From assembly GCA_021405325.1 (NCBI GenBank), contig QWII01000006.1, positions 1 through 64,000 on the forward strand: a DNA stretch of 64,000 nucleotides. Direction: 5' to 3'. This document shows positions 1-7,834 of the stretch, piece after piece (the first letter of the stretch is position 1; the number at the start of each line of letters is the position of its first letter). The notes beneath the pieces are model-generated. The model made no database searches. It was not told where the DNA came from and worked only from the letters and a program-made list of their open reading frames with translations. A program made the translations under genes and the position numbers. Source of the DNA: Caldilinea sp. CFX5 (GTDB lineage: Bacteria; Chloroflexota; Anaerolineae; Caldilineales; Caldilineaceae).

Positions 1-2225
1 CGCGCGAGGTGGTCATGCGCAATCACAATCACCTCATGATCCCGCACCGTCGGCGCCTCGCATTGGAGCCAGCCGTTTTCGATGGCGACGGGAACGTCGA
101 AGCCGCTGACAAGTAGATGGGCCTTTTCCCCGGCGACATCAGCGGGCAATTTGAGCGTTACCTGCAACGGACCGACGGGAATGCATGCCTCCATCGGTAG
201 CTGACCGCTGGCGGTGAGATTGACCAGATGGAGAATCAGTCGCCCCGGTTGGTGATAGAGATGGCAGTCGATGAGTCCCGTACCTTCGACATAGAGCGGC
301 ATCTCTTCGCCGTTGGCCCAGCGCACCACATTGGCCAGCAGATCGCCGTGATCGGGTAAAGGATAGCGGGCGTAACAACGATCAATGTCGGCGGCAAAAT
401 AGGCGACCCGACCACCACGCCGGGGCTGGCGCAAGGTGAGCGCCGGGTAGTCGGTGGCGCTTTCCCGCATCCAGGCGAACTCCGGCGGGTAGATGGGGAA
501 GGGCGGAATCCAGGTCAGGGGGACTTCCACATCACGCGCCGCGGCCACCACTTCCAGTCGCCCGCCAAAGGGCAGAATGTCCGTCTCACCAAAGCCACGC
601 AAGACTTGATGGCGTTCGCTAATTGGCGTTGGTTCATCCTCGGTGTGGGGACCATCGACGGTGGCGCGTTGCTCCGGGTCGAGCCGCAGGTAGGTGTGCT
701 GCTCGTAATTTTCCCAATTGGCGGCGCCCTCGCTCATGCTGCCTTGCACCTCGCCAATCGCCTCGACGCCCAGCAGGTCGCCCAGGGCAAAGTCGGGGCG
801 GCGATCACCCTCGGCGGTATAGAGCGTACTCTCGCCGGTAACAACCAGGTTACCGCCACGGGCCACATAGTTACGTAACTGTTGCACTTGCGTATCGGAG
901 ACAGCGGCCAGATTGGGCAAAATCAGGGTTTTGAACTGGTCGCCATCTCGTGCAATGTGATCAGCGTGCAGCGGCAGGTAGGGAATGCGTGAACGAATCA
1001 ACGCGCGGATGACCCCATTATACGGCATCATGACCCGTTCGTTGGCATTGTCGCGGCCATAAAAGTCAATATTTTCCTGCGACCAGAGCACACCGACGCT
1101 GGCGATTGGACGACGGTCAAGCAGATATTGTTCACAGCCTTCATGCCAACGCAACAACGAAACCGGCATCCGGTATTGGCGGCGATCTTCATGGTAGGCG
1201 CTAATAAAGTGCCACCACGGTTGGAGACCACCGGCATAGCCCTCGACCATCCAGAGGTGATTCTCCGGTCCTGGTTTGCTGGAGAGGCGGAAGGTGGGCG
1301 TCCGGCTCTGGTATTGCGCCATACTTTCCGGGATCACCTTGTCCCAGCCCAGCAGGCCATGCCATAGTTTGCCGGCATCGCCATTGTTATAAAAGGCGGT
1401 GTCATTGCCCCGTGCCTGGTAGTCAAGCATCAGTAGTTCCGAGCGTTCGGCAATCGCTTTGGTGTCGCGAAAGCGCACGCTCTGTTGATAGATATTGCCC
1501 GAATTCATTCCCAGCCAGAGACAATCGGGGCCGCCCACTGCCTGCGTCACACTGTTGTTGAGATCCCAGACCGCCAGCCGGCAATCATAATTCCAACGAA
1601 TCCAGGCGCGATAGACCGGATCCTCCCAATCGACCACCGTGGGCAGATCGTAGCCGCAGTCGTCAAAGAACTTGCGTTCACAGTAGCTACAATAGCAGAT
1701 GCGCCCGCGATCCAACCCGCTCCAACTGTTATCCGTAAAGCCCTGGGGTTGGTAGTTGACCACAATTTCACGTAATAGATCGGGCAGAAAGCGGGTGTAA
1801 TAGGGGCTGTTGATACAGGCGATGTACTGGTCGCCGGCCTGGTAGGCTTTGCCGTCGCGATCATGGGTGAACCAGTCGCTGTGTTCGCGAAAAAACTCAG
1901 CGCCGGCGCGATTCGAGTCCATACGCGCCAATACCACCAGGCCATCTTCATGGGCGGCGCGCGTTAATTCACCAAAGAGATCCCGTCGGCCCAACTGTTG
2001 GGCGCGATAGTGAAGGGGGTAGCGGCTAGGGTAGTAGGCCACAATGCCGCCGGCGTTGACGATCACGCCTTGCACCCGTGTCCGCTGCCAGTAGTCGCGC
2101 CACCAATCCACATCATAGCGGGTAGGGTCGATTTCGGTAATATTGGTCTGGCCCCACCGGAAGGTTTTGCGATACCAGGGCGAATCTGGAGGCGCATCCG
2201 GGGGAACATTCGGCTTGTCAAACAT
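1..2225 (-). CDS. Glycoside hydrolase-like protein (GHL6/GH42-like TIM barrel plus trimerisation-like domain), 3' end outside window
   Basis: An uninterrupted reading frame of about 741 codons runs on the minus strand from an ATG at 2225 off the left edge, so the C-terminus is missing. The start is preceded by GGAG eight bases upstream. No signal peptide is visible, so it is probably cytoplasmic. Residues about 20-330 read like a (beta/alpha)8 hydrolase barrel, with many Trp, Tyr and Asp residues and a Cys pair (CYCSYC) near residue 180. From about residue 385 comes a Rossmann-like segment (ASVGVLWSQEN, then TLILPNLAAVSD and YVARGGNLVVTGE), which is the signature of the beta-galactosidase trimerisation (GH42 middle) fold. 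This layout is known for 'hypothetical glycosyl hydrolase 6' proteins. The substrate cannot be deduced. It stands alone, head to head with the channel gene at 2567. Confidence 0.7.
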   Translation of the reverse strand, partial: MFDKPNVPPDAPPDSPWYRKTFRWGQTNITEIDPTRYDVDWWRDYWQRTRVQGVIVNAGGIVAYYPSRYPLHYRAQQLGRRDLFGELTRAAHEDGLVVLARMDSNRAGAEFFREHSDWFTHDRDGKAYQAGDQYIACINSPYYTRFLPDLLREIVVNYQPQGFTDNSWSGLDRGRICYCSYCERKFFDDCGYDLPTVVDWEDPVYRAWIRWNYDCRLAVWDLNNSVTQAVGGPDCLWLGMNSGNIYQQSVRFRDTKAIAERSELLMLDYQARGNDTAFYNNGDAGKLWHGLLGWDKVIPESMAQYQSRTPTFRLSSKPGPENHLWMVEGYAGGLQPWWHFISAYHEDRRQYRMPVSLLRWHEGCEQYLLDRRPIASVGVLWSQENIDFYGRDNANERVMMPYNGVIRALIRSRIPYLPLHADHIARDGDQFKTLILPNLAAVSDTQVQQLRNYVARGGNLVVTGESTLYTAEGDRRPDFALGDLLGVEAIGEVQGSMSEGAANWENYEQHTYLRLDPEQRATVDGPHTEDEPTPISERHQVLRGFGETDILPFGGRLEVVAAARDVEVPLTWIPPFPIYPPEFAWMRESATDYPALTLRQPRRGGRVAYFAADIDRCYARYPLPDHGDLLANVVRWANGEEMPLYVEGTGLIDCHLYHQPGRLILHLVNLTASGQLPMEACIPVGPLQVTLKLPADVAGEKAHLLVSGFDVPVAIENGWLQCEAPTVRDHEVIVIAHDHLA

Positions 2226-2566
2226 ATCTACTTCTCCGTTTCCGGTGGTGTCTCCGGTTGCGCTACGCCATTCGGTAAAACCGGATCGGCTTGATGCCCA
2301 GCAAGACACCACTTGTTTGGTCAGTCGCCATAAACAGCTTGTTCATGGCCGCATCGATCATTATAGCCCATAAGCGGTGCAATGGTAAGTGATCTGGCCG
2401 CCGATGCCGGAATAGAGGCGCAAGGATGCCTGCTAACCGGCAATAGTGCAGCCATCCTTTTCTTCTTTGCATAAAATCGCACAATCGATTACATTGTCGT
2501 AAATAAATGTCCTCGTGACACTTTCGCATCTTATCCAGTCCACAAACTTCGAGGGAGTCTTTACCC
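2226..2566. other. Divergent intergenic region between the hydrolase and the channel gene
   Basis: About 340 bp separates two divergently transcribed genes, so it should hold both promoters. I see no convincing -35/-10 pair, no long inverted repeat and no coding frame resembling a known protein. A ribosome-binding site for the plus-strand gene (GAGGGAG, 2551-2557) is clear. Confidence 0.4.
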
Positions 2567-3568
2567 ATGGCGATCAGAATGCCGGCGATGACCTGGCTCA
2601 AACTTACGTTGTTGCTCTGTACGCTCCTCAGCTTGCTGCCTGCACCAGTGGTGGCGCAAGACAATGTGACGCCGGAACCAGTGACCATCGGCGCCTATAT
2701 CAACGACATTCAGAGCATTGATCTGCGTACCCATACTTATGCGATGGATGCCTATATCTGGTTTCGCTGGGCGAACCCTGATCTCAACCCGGCGGCGACG
2801 ATGGAGTTTATTAACCCGTCTGATTTGTGGGGCACCATTGTTGATCCCAGCTATGAGGAACCGCAAACGCTGGACAGTGGCGAACTCTATCAGGTGGTGC
2901 GCATTCAAGGCCGTTTTGCGCGCAAGATGCCGCTCTACAACTACCCCTTTGACCGGCAGATTCTGGAGATTGTGTTTGAGGACAAAGCCAGTGAAGCGCA
3001 TGAACTCGTCTATATCAGCGAAGGGGTAACGATCAACCCCCGGTTAACGCTGCCTGGCTTTAATTTGGGCCAACCGCAGATCGAAATCATTGATCTGCCC
3101 TACCCGACCCAATTTGGCGACCTGCGCTTGAGCCAGCCCAGCAGCTACTCGCGCGCCCGTGTCGAAGTGCCGATCTCGCGCCCGGTGCTGACCTTTGCGC
3201 TCAAGCTGCTGTTGCCGGTCTTTTCCGTGCTGTTGTGCGCCTTGCTCATGTTCCTGCTCGACCCGACCTATGTCGATCTGCGCATCAATGTCGGGATTAC
3301 CTCGCTGCTTGCTATTGTCGTTTTACAGATGACGCTCAACCAGGATGTGCCGGAGATCGGCTATTTGATGTTGATCGATAAGATCTACCTCTGCGCCTAT
3401 GCCTTTGTTGTCATCGGTCTGATCCTGGTGGTCTGGACCATTCGCTTGGTCAGGCAAGACAAAAATGAGGCAGCTTGGGCCTTACAACGGCGCAGTCTCG
3501 TTTACATGACGCTAGCCTTCGTGGTAGTGGTCGGCGGACTCATTGCACAGGGGATTGTTCAAGGGTAG
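2567..3568 (+). CDS. Pentameric ligand-gated ion channel (Cys-loop/Pro-loop receptor) homologue
   Basis: This 333-residue protein has the full layout of a prokaryotic pentameric ligand-gated channel subunit. A signal peptide ends near residue 30 (APVVAQ). The extracellular beta-sandwich spans about 31-204 and contains the Pro-loop core YPFDRQ at 126-131, where animal receptors have the Cys-loop. Four membrane helices follow: M1 about 206-231, M2 about 240-258, M3 about 267-292 and M4 about 311-330. The M2-M3 stretch (RINVGITSLLAIVVLQ, then PEIGYLMLIDKIYL) matches the family pattern around the pore helix. The disulfide cysteines are absent, as in bacterial members such as GLIC and ELIC. The M3-M4 loop is very short, also typical of bacteria. 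The start is supported by GAGGGAG nine bases upstream. Ligand and ion selectivity are unknown. It is transcribed alone. Confidence 0.88.
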   Translation: MAIRMPAMTWLKLTLLLCTLLSLLPAPVVAQDNVTPEPVTIGAYINDIQSIDLRTHTYAMDAYIWFRWANPDLNPAATMEFINPSDLWGTIVDPSYEEPQTLDSGELYQVVRIQGRFARKMPLYNYPFDRQILEIVFEDKASEAHELVYISEGVTINPRLTLPGFNLGQPQIEIIDLPYPTQFGDLRLSQPSSYSRARVEVPISRPVLTFALKLLLPVFSVLLCALLMFLLDPTYVDLRINVGITSLLAIVVLQMTLNQDVPEIGYLMLIDKIYLCAYAFVVIGLILVVWTIRLVRQDKNEAAWALQRRSLVYMTLAFVVVVGGLIAQGIVQG

Positions 3569-3614
3569 TGATCTGCTCCTTGCGCGTCCGGGACGCGCAA
3601 GGAGCAGATCACTA
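3566..3614. terminator. Long perfect hairpin between convergent genes
   Basis: Two 24-bp arms (3566-3589 and 3591-3614) are perfect inverted complements around a single central base. The left arm begins with the TAG stop codon of the channel gene and the right arm ends seven bases before the stop of the convergent gene at 3621. Position suggests a bidirectional terminator, but there is no T-run and the arms are longer than usual. It may equally be one of the palindromic elements found through this window. Confidence 0.6.
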
Positions 3615-3620
3615 CAGCTC

Positions 3621-6149
3621 TTATGGCCCCGCTTCCCCACGCGCGATCACCTCAACCTCGGCCAGACAGGCCACAACCAAATCTTCAAATTTCCCGCTCA
3701 CCCCATTGATGACAACCCGCACCGCCCGCACTTTAACATCCGCAAAAGCCACATCCGTGCCACTGACCGCCAGGGGGCCGCTGCTTTGGCGCGCCACTTC
3801 CTGGGTAGCGCCGGCATCGCTGTACAGAATAACTGTCGTCGCCTCCACCTGAAGAGTAGACTGCGCTTCATCGCCCCGGCGTGGATTGTAGAGCCGCACC
3901 GTACGCACGGTGATCGGCACGGGGAAGGTCAACTGCACCCACTGACCGTTGGGATTTTGGGCCGGATCACTGCGCCAATATTTGATGATGCGTCCCTTCA
4001 ACACTTGCCGGTCAATCAAGCCTTCGCCGCTGGGGTTGATGAGCGGGAAGATGGAAGAATAGCTGATCTGGGCGGCTGGCGCCAGGTTGGTAAATTGGGC
4101 CGCTTCGTCATCCGCCGGCACGGGAATCAGCGTATGGCCGGTGTGACAACCGACACAGCGCTGCACCTCGCCCGGATGACCATAATTCAACCCGGCGACA
4201 TGAGCAGCGCCACCCAGATCGTCGCTGGTGCGACCGGTCAACGGAACTTTGTAGCCGGGCAGCGGGGTGCGGATCTGTTCAAAGAGAGGAACATTGGCCG
4301 GCAATTGATTGACGACCGAACCATCCGGCTTGACCGGCAGTTCACCCAACAGGATCGGCCAGTCGAGCCGTTCGTGCGAGCCGATCTGTTGGTCGCGCTG
4401 GTGATCGACAAAAAAGCGGATGCTCCCCGCCGCGCCGACCGGCATGGCGCTGATAATATTGGTATCCACCGGGGCGTTGAAGTAGACATTGAGCGCCTGA
4501 AAGGTAAAGAGGCCATCGGTATTATATGGCCCGGTGGCGGTGGGGGGCAGCGGCGCAGCGCGTTGAGTAATCTGATCAGCAATCACCGGCGGCAATGGTC
4601 GTGGCTGAATGAGACGGGCGCGCAATTCAGTTGTGCCGGGGTTGTCATAGATCAATCGTTTTTCACCGCCGATCGGATTGAAAAGATAGATCCCGTAATC
4701 CTGATTGATGTCGGGCGCCCAGGAGATCAACAAGCGGCCATCGGGTAACAGTGCCGGTTCGCTGGCATACGCACCCCGGTTGACACCATAGGAGGTCGGG
4801 TTTTGGCTCACCAATTCGTAGCCGATTTCGGAGGTAATGCCGAGCAGTGGGATGGCGCGGCCACTCATACCGGGCAGATAGTGGCGAATGCCGCCAAAGC
4901 CGGACGCCTCGGTGCCATTTTTCATGGGGAAGAAGTTGCCATAGAAGGAGCCATCGGGCGCAAAGACGCCGCCATAGGCAAAGTTGGCATCTTCCCCCAG
5001 CAAAAAGGTGCTGGAGCCAATGCCCCAAAGTTTCAGATCCGTGCCGTCCGGGTTGATCGACGCCAGATGCCAGGCATTGCGGTTGACATTGGCCGACCCC
5101 CCCGGCACATCGCCCAGATAACCGGATTCGTTGGCGACGACTAGACCATCCTTCAAACGATAACCACCGGCAGGGTCGGTCACCGTTGCCATGTCATTAG
5201 CCGCCAGCCGGAAGTTGCGCCACCAACGCGAGTAGACAATGTGCCCCGTCAACGGATCGATCTGGGGCCGGTCGGCGCCGTTGCGTTCTGAAGTGATGCG
5301 GTGGAGGTCGCTGCCGTCGGCGTTGACCACAAAGAGGTTTGAGGTACGCGCGGCGCCATACATCGCCAGGGAAGGCCACCGCGTGGAGGAGAAGACAATG
5401 CGCCCATCGGGCAGCCAGACCGGGTCGGTGTCATCATAGCGCCGGAACTGACCGGCAATGTCGCCAAACTGGGTGAGATTAAGGTCGTCCTGATCACTAA
5501 AGGTAAGCTGCCGCAGACCGCTGCCATCGACATTGATAAGATAAAGCCGCCAACCGCCAGGGTTGGTCATTGGCTGACGATCATAGTTACCGGCAACCAG
5601 CCCGGCAAAGACAATGCGTTGACCATCGTAGGAAACTTCCGGTGCATTGACATCAATGAGATTTAAAGATGCGGCGGTCGGTTTGGCCCCATCAACCAGG
5701 ACACGAAGCCTCCCATCCGCTTCCCGCACCAACAACTGCCCCGGCGCCGCCACCTGAAAACGGCTAAAGGGACCGACGCCCGGCATCCCTTTGGGGACAT
5801 TCCAATAAACGGTTCCCATCTGGGGAATCTGGCGCGCGACAAAGACGATGGCCTGATCACCGGTGGCGCTGGGCTGGGTTTTGATGAGCGGCAGATGTTG
5901 TGTATTGATCTGCCCTGCCGGAATGGTTTGCCCAAGCGGGGCAGCCCATCCCTCTTGCCACGGCCAGAGCAATGGTACAAACAAACTGCTGATCAGAAAG
6001 CTGCACAAGATCAAGAGCAATGGTATAATGCGCAGCAATCGTTTCCCCAAACGCTTTACCGGCTCACCAGCAGTGCCAACGCGTACACGACCTGTTCTAC
6101 TCATCTGTTCGCGCCATAGGCAGGCCAGATGGGCGCTTTGTCGTTTCAT
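3621..6149 (-). CDS. Membrane-anchored beta-propeller protein with one c-type heme motif (HzsA-related)
   Basis: The 842-residue protein starts at an ATG preceded by AAAGGAAA. Residues about 36-62 form a hydrophobic segment, either an uncleaved anchor or a signal sequence, so the bulk should lie outside the membrane. The region from about 90 to 500 carries repeated TolB/PD40-like blades (DGRIVFSSTRWPSL, VNADGSDLHRIT, DPLTGHIVYSRWW). A single CVGCH c-heme motif lies at residues 665-669. The last 140 residues are beta-rich (WVQLTFPVPITVRTVRLYNP), like a discoidin/F5-8C jelly roll. Propeller plus heme is the arrangement of the hydrazine synthase alpha subunit and of 'HzsA-related' proteins in non-anammox bacteria. 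No other hydrazine synthase subunit is nearby, so an electron-transfer or binding role is more likely than hydrazine synthesis. Confidence 0.7.
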   Translation of the reverse strand: MKRQSAHLACLWREQMSRTGRVRVGTAGEPVKRLGKRLLRIIPLLLILCSFLISSLFVPLLWPWQEGWAAPLGQTIPAGQINTQHLPLIKTQPSATGDQAIVFVARQIPQMGTVYWNVPKGMPGVGPFSRFQVAAPGQLLVREADGRLRVLVDGAKPTAASLNLIDVNAPEVSYDGQRIVFAGLVAGNYDRQPMTNPGGWRLYLINVDGSGLRQLTFSDQDDLNLTQFGDIAGQFRRYDDTDPVWLPDGRIVFSSTRWPSLAMYGAARTSNLFVVNADGSDLHRITSERNGADRPQIDPLTGHIVYSRWWRNFRLAANDMATVTDPAGGYRLKDGLVVANESGYLGDVPGGSANVNRNAWHLASINPDGTDLKLWGIGSSTFLLGEDANFAYGGVFAPDGSFYGNFFPMKNGTEASGFGGIRHYLPGMSGRAIPLLGITSEIGYELVSQNPTSYGVNRGAYASEPALLPDGRLLISWAPDINQDYGIYLFNPIGGEKRLIYDNPGTTELRARLIQPRPLPPVIADQITQRAAPLPPTATGPYNTDGLFTFQALNVYFNAPVDTNIISAMPVGAAGSIRFFVDHQRDQQIGSHERLDWPILLGELPVKPDGSVVNQLPANVPLFEQIRTPLPGYKVPLTGRTSDDLGGAAHVAGLNYGHPGEVQRCVGCHTGHTLIPVPADDEAAQFTNLAPAAQISYSSIFPLINPSGEGLIDRQVLKGRIIKYWRSDPAQNPNGQWVQLTFPVPITVRTVRLYNPRRGDEAQSTLQVEATTVILYSDAGATQEVARQSSGPLAVSGTDVAFADVKVRAVRVVINGVSGKFEDLVVACLAEVEVIARGEAGP

Positions 6150-6314
6150 GACATTTCCTTTATCCAGGTATGATCAGGGCCAATGGCAATGAGGGCTGGT
6201 ATAGTGTACCCAAAATTATCTAATAATTGCCATACGTAATTTGTACGATATGGTGCGGCTGGGTTGACAATTCCGCGATTATTGACCTGTAACTTAATGG
6301 GCTGTAACATTCAT

Positions 6315-6379
6315 TCATCAAAGATTGCGCAGATTACGCAGCTTTATCTCGTTAATTTAATCTGCGCAATCTTTGATGA
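6315..6379. repeat. Inverted repeat, 22-bp perfect arms
   Basis: Arms 6315-6336 and 6358-6379 (core CAAAGATTGCGCAGATTA) are perfectly complementary across a 21-base spacer. It lies between divergent genes, upstream of the decarboxylase alpha subunit. No convincing target duplication is visible. Confidence 0.8.
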
Positions 6380-6405
6380 TTCTCTGAGCAGGAAAGAAGG
6401 TGGGC

Positions 6406-6921
6406 ATGACCGTCTCCCGCGAAAACTCAAAACTCGTCTATCAGGGTATTAAGGATGCCGGTATTCGCTTTATCACCGCGCTGCCGGAAACGTGGCTGGT
6501 CTATCTGCTACAGATGGCCGATGATGACCCGGAGATGTGTCTGGTGGAGGTGGCAAAAGAAGAAGAGGCGATTGGCATTGCCGCCGGCGCTTACTTTGCC
6601 GGCACGCCCAATCTGGTGTTGATCCAGAATCATGGCTTTCTGGGTGCGATGAATGGCATTGTTTCGCTGGCGATGCTCTATCACCTGCCGCTCTGTATGC
6701 TCGTCGCCCATCGCGGTCACATGGGCGAACCCTATCCGTGGCACACCAAAGGGGGCATGGTGACGGAACCGGTGTTACGCGGGCTGGGCATCCCTTTTGA
6801 CTATGCGCGTGACCCCGCCAAGATCGCACGGCAAATTCGCGAGGCGCATACACTGTCGCTTAGTTCGCTCTCACCGGTCGCGCTCTTGCTAACGCGTGAT
6901 CTGATGGAAGGCGCCGTCTAG
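6406..6921 (+). CDS. Thiamine-diphosphate decarboxylase, alpha subunit (sulfopyruvate/phosphonopyruvate decarboxylase ComD-like)
   Basis: This 171-residue protein is the size of the PYR half of split ThDP enzymes such as ComD. The pattern KEEEAIGIAAGAYFAG near residue 50 contains the conserved glutamate that activates the cofactor aminopyrimidine. It is followed by NHGFLGAMNGIVSLAMLYHLP, as in sulfopyruvate decarboxylase alpha subunits. The ATG at 6406 is preferred because AAGG lies six bases upstream; a GTG at 6400 in the same frame is possible. The partner PYR/PP half is encoded at 9234, separated by three genes and two palindromes, rather than adjacent as usual. It probably forms an alpha/beta complex that decarboxylates a 2-oxo acid. 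The exact substrate (sulfopyruvate, phosphonopyruvate or another) cannot be read from sequence. Confidence 0.72.
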   Translation: MTVSRENSKLVYQGIKDAGIRFITALPETWLVYLLQMADDDPEMCLVEVAKEEEAIGIAAGAYFAGTPNLVLIQNHGFLGAMNGIVSLAMLYHLPLCMLVAHRGHMGEPYPWHTKGGMVTEPVLRGLGIPFDYARDPAKIARQIREAHTLSLSSLSPVALLLTRDLMEGAV

Positions 6922-6924
6922 CCC

Positions 6925-7725
6925 ATGCGCATTGCGCTGCTCTCTGATATTCATGGCAACGCCATTGCGCTCGACGCTGTGCTGGCGGATATTGCGGCGC
7001 AGGGTGGGGTGGATGAAACTTGGGTATTGGGTGATTTAGTGGCCGTTGGCCCACAACCGGTGGCGGTTTTGGAGCGCTTACAGACATTGCCCAACACCCG
7101 CTTTACTCGTGGCAACACCGATGACTATATCACTACCGGTGAACGACCACCGCCTACTAGCGCCGATGTGCAGGCGAATCCCAATCGCTTGGCTGTCTTT
7201 GAAGAGGTCGCGCAGACGATGGCCTGGACGCAAGGCGCCATCGCTGCGACGGGGTGGTTGCCTTTTTTGGATGCCCTGCCGCTGGAACAACGCTTGACTT
7301 TGCCGGACGGGACGCGCCTGCTGGGCGTTCATGCGTCACCCGGTCAGGCCAATGGACGCGGAATTCGGCCCGATTATCCGGCGGCGGAAATTGCTGAGCG
7401 CATTGTCGGTTGTGAAGCCGATCTGCTCTGTGTTGGTCACACGCACTGGCCGATGAATGTGCGAGTCGGCGCCATCCATGTGGTGAATCTGGGCAGCGTG
7501 AGCAATCAACAGACGCCGGATCTCTGCGCCTGGTATGCACTATTGGAAGCGGATCAGCATGGGTATCAGATTCAGCAACGGCAGGTTGCCTATGATCGCG
7601 CAGCGGTCATTGCCGTTTTAGAAGCGGTTCGCCATCCGGCCCGCAACTTTATTATCCGGTATATGCTTGGTGAATATGTGAAAACATGGCCGTTGCCGAA
7701 GAAATACCCTGAGCCAATCATTTGA
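6925..7725 (+). CDS. Calcineurin-like metallophosphoesterase
   Basis: A 266-residue cytoplasmic protein that begins three bases after the preceding stop, so the two genes are surely co-transcribed. All metallophosphoesterase metal-site motifs are present in order: SDIHGN at the N-terminus, GDLVAVGP, GNTDDY, GVHASP and VGHTHWPM. The family layout is that of the YfcE/MJ0936 group, which hydrolyses phosphodiesters or phosphomonoesters with two metal ions. The natural substrate is unknown. Membership in the decarboxylase group suggests a catabolic or salvage step. In the ancestral arrangement the next gene followed almost immediately; a palindromic element now separates them. Confidence 0.85.
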   Translation: MRIALLSDIHGNAIALDAVLADIAAQGGVDETWVLGDLVAVGPQPVAVLERLQTLPNTRFTRGNTDDYITTGERPPPTSADVQANPNRLAVFEEVAQTMAWTQGAIAATGWLPFLDALPLEQRLTLPDGTRLLGVHASPGQANGRGIRPDYPAAEIAERIVGCEADLLCVGHTHWPMNVRVGAIHVVNLGSVSNQQTPDLCAWYALLEADQHGYQIQQRQVAYDRAAVIAVLEAVRHPARNFIIRYMLGEYVKTWPLPKKYPEPII

Positions 7726-7732
7726 GAGGAAA

Positions 7733-7823
7733 GGCTCATCTACGGAAAGTGTGAACACCTGTCAGGTTTCCAAAACCTGACAGGTGTGGCGGGTCGAAAC
7801 CTCACACTTTCTGTAGATGAGCG
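7733..7823. mobile_element. MITE-like palindrome flanked by 9-bp direct repeats
   Basis: Outer arms 7734-7754 and 7802-7822 (21 bp, one mismatch) enclose an inner perfect hairpin with CACCTGTCAGGTTT at 7756-7769. The nonamer GAGAGGAAA occurs exactly on both sides, at 7724-7732 and 7824-7832. This is what a target-site duplication looks like. The right copy serves as ribosome-binding site of the next gene. Removing the element and one copy leaves the stop codon TGA followed directly by GAGGAAATT and the ATG of the next gene, a normal tight operon junction. The inner hairpin recurs at 34845 and 51315. Confidence 0.75.
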
Positions 7824-7834
7824 GAGAGGAAATT

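Noticed and set aside
2263..2688. A 141-codon minus-strand frame across the channel gene start.
   Set aside because: It runs antisense to the signal-peptide region of the channel and shows no protein-like pattern.
3566..3614. Calling every palindrome an ordinary rho-independent terminator.
   Set aside because: Arms are far longer than typical, T-runs are missing, many sit between co-directional genes of likely operons, and three show flanking direct repeats.
3543..4748. A 401-codon open frame on the plus strand opposite the propeller gene.
   Set aside because: Its composition is that of an antisense shadow (Arg/His/Pro-rich, no family match), while the minus-strand frame has clear domains.
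3621..6149. A functional hydrazine synthase locus.
   Set aside because: Only one heme motif is visible in the protein and no other hydrazine synthase subunit lies nearby.
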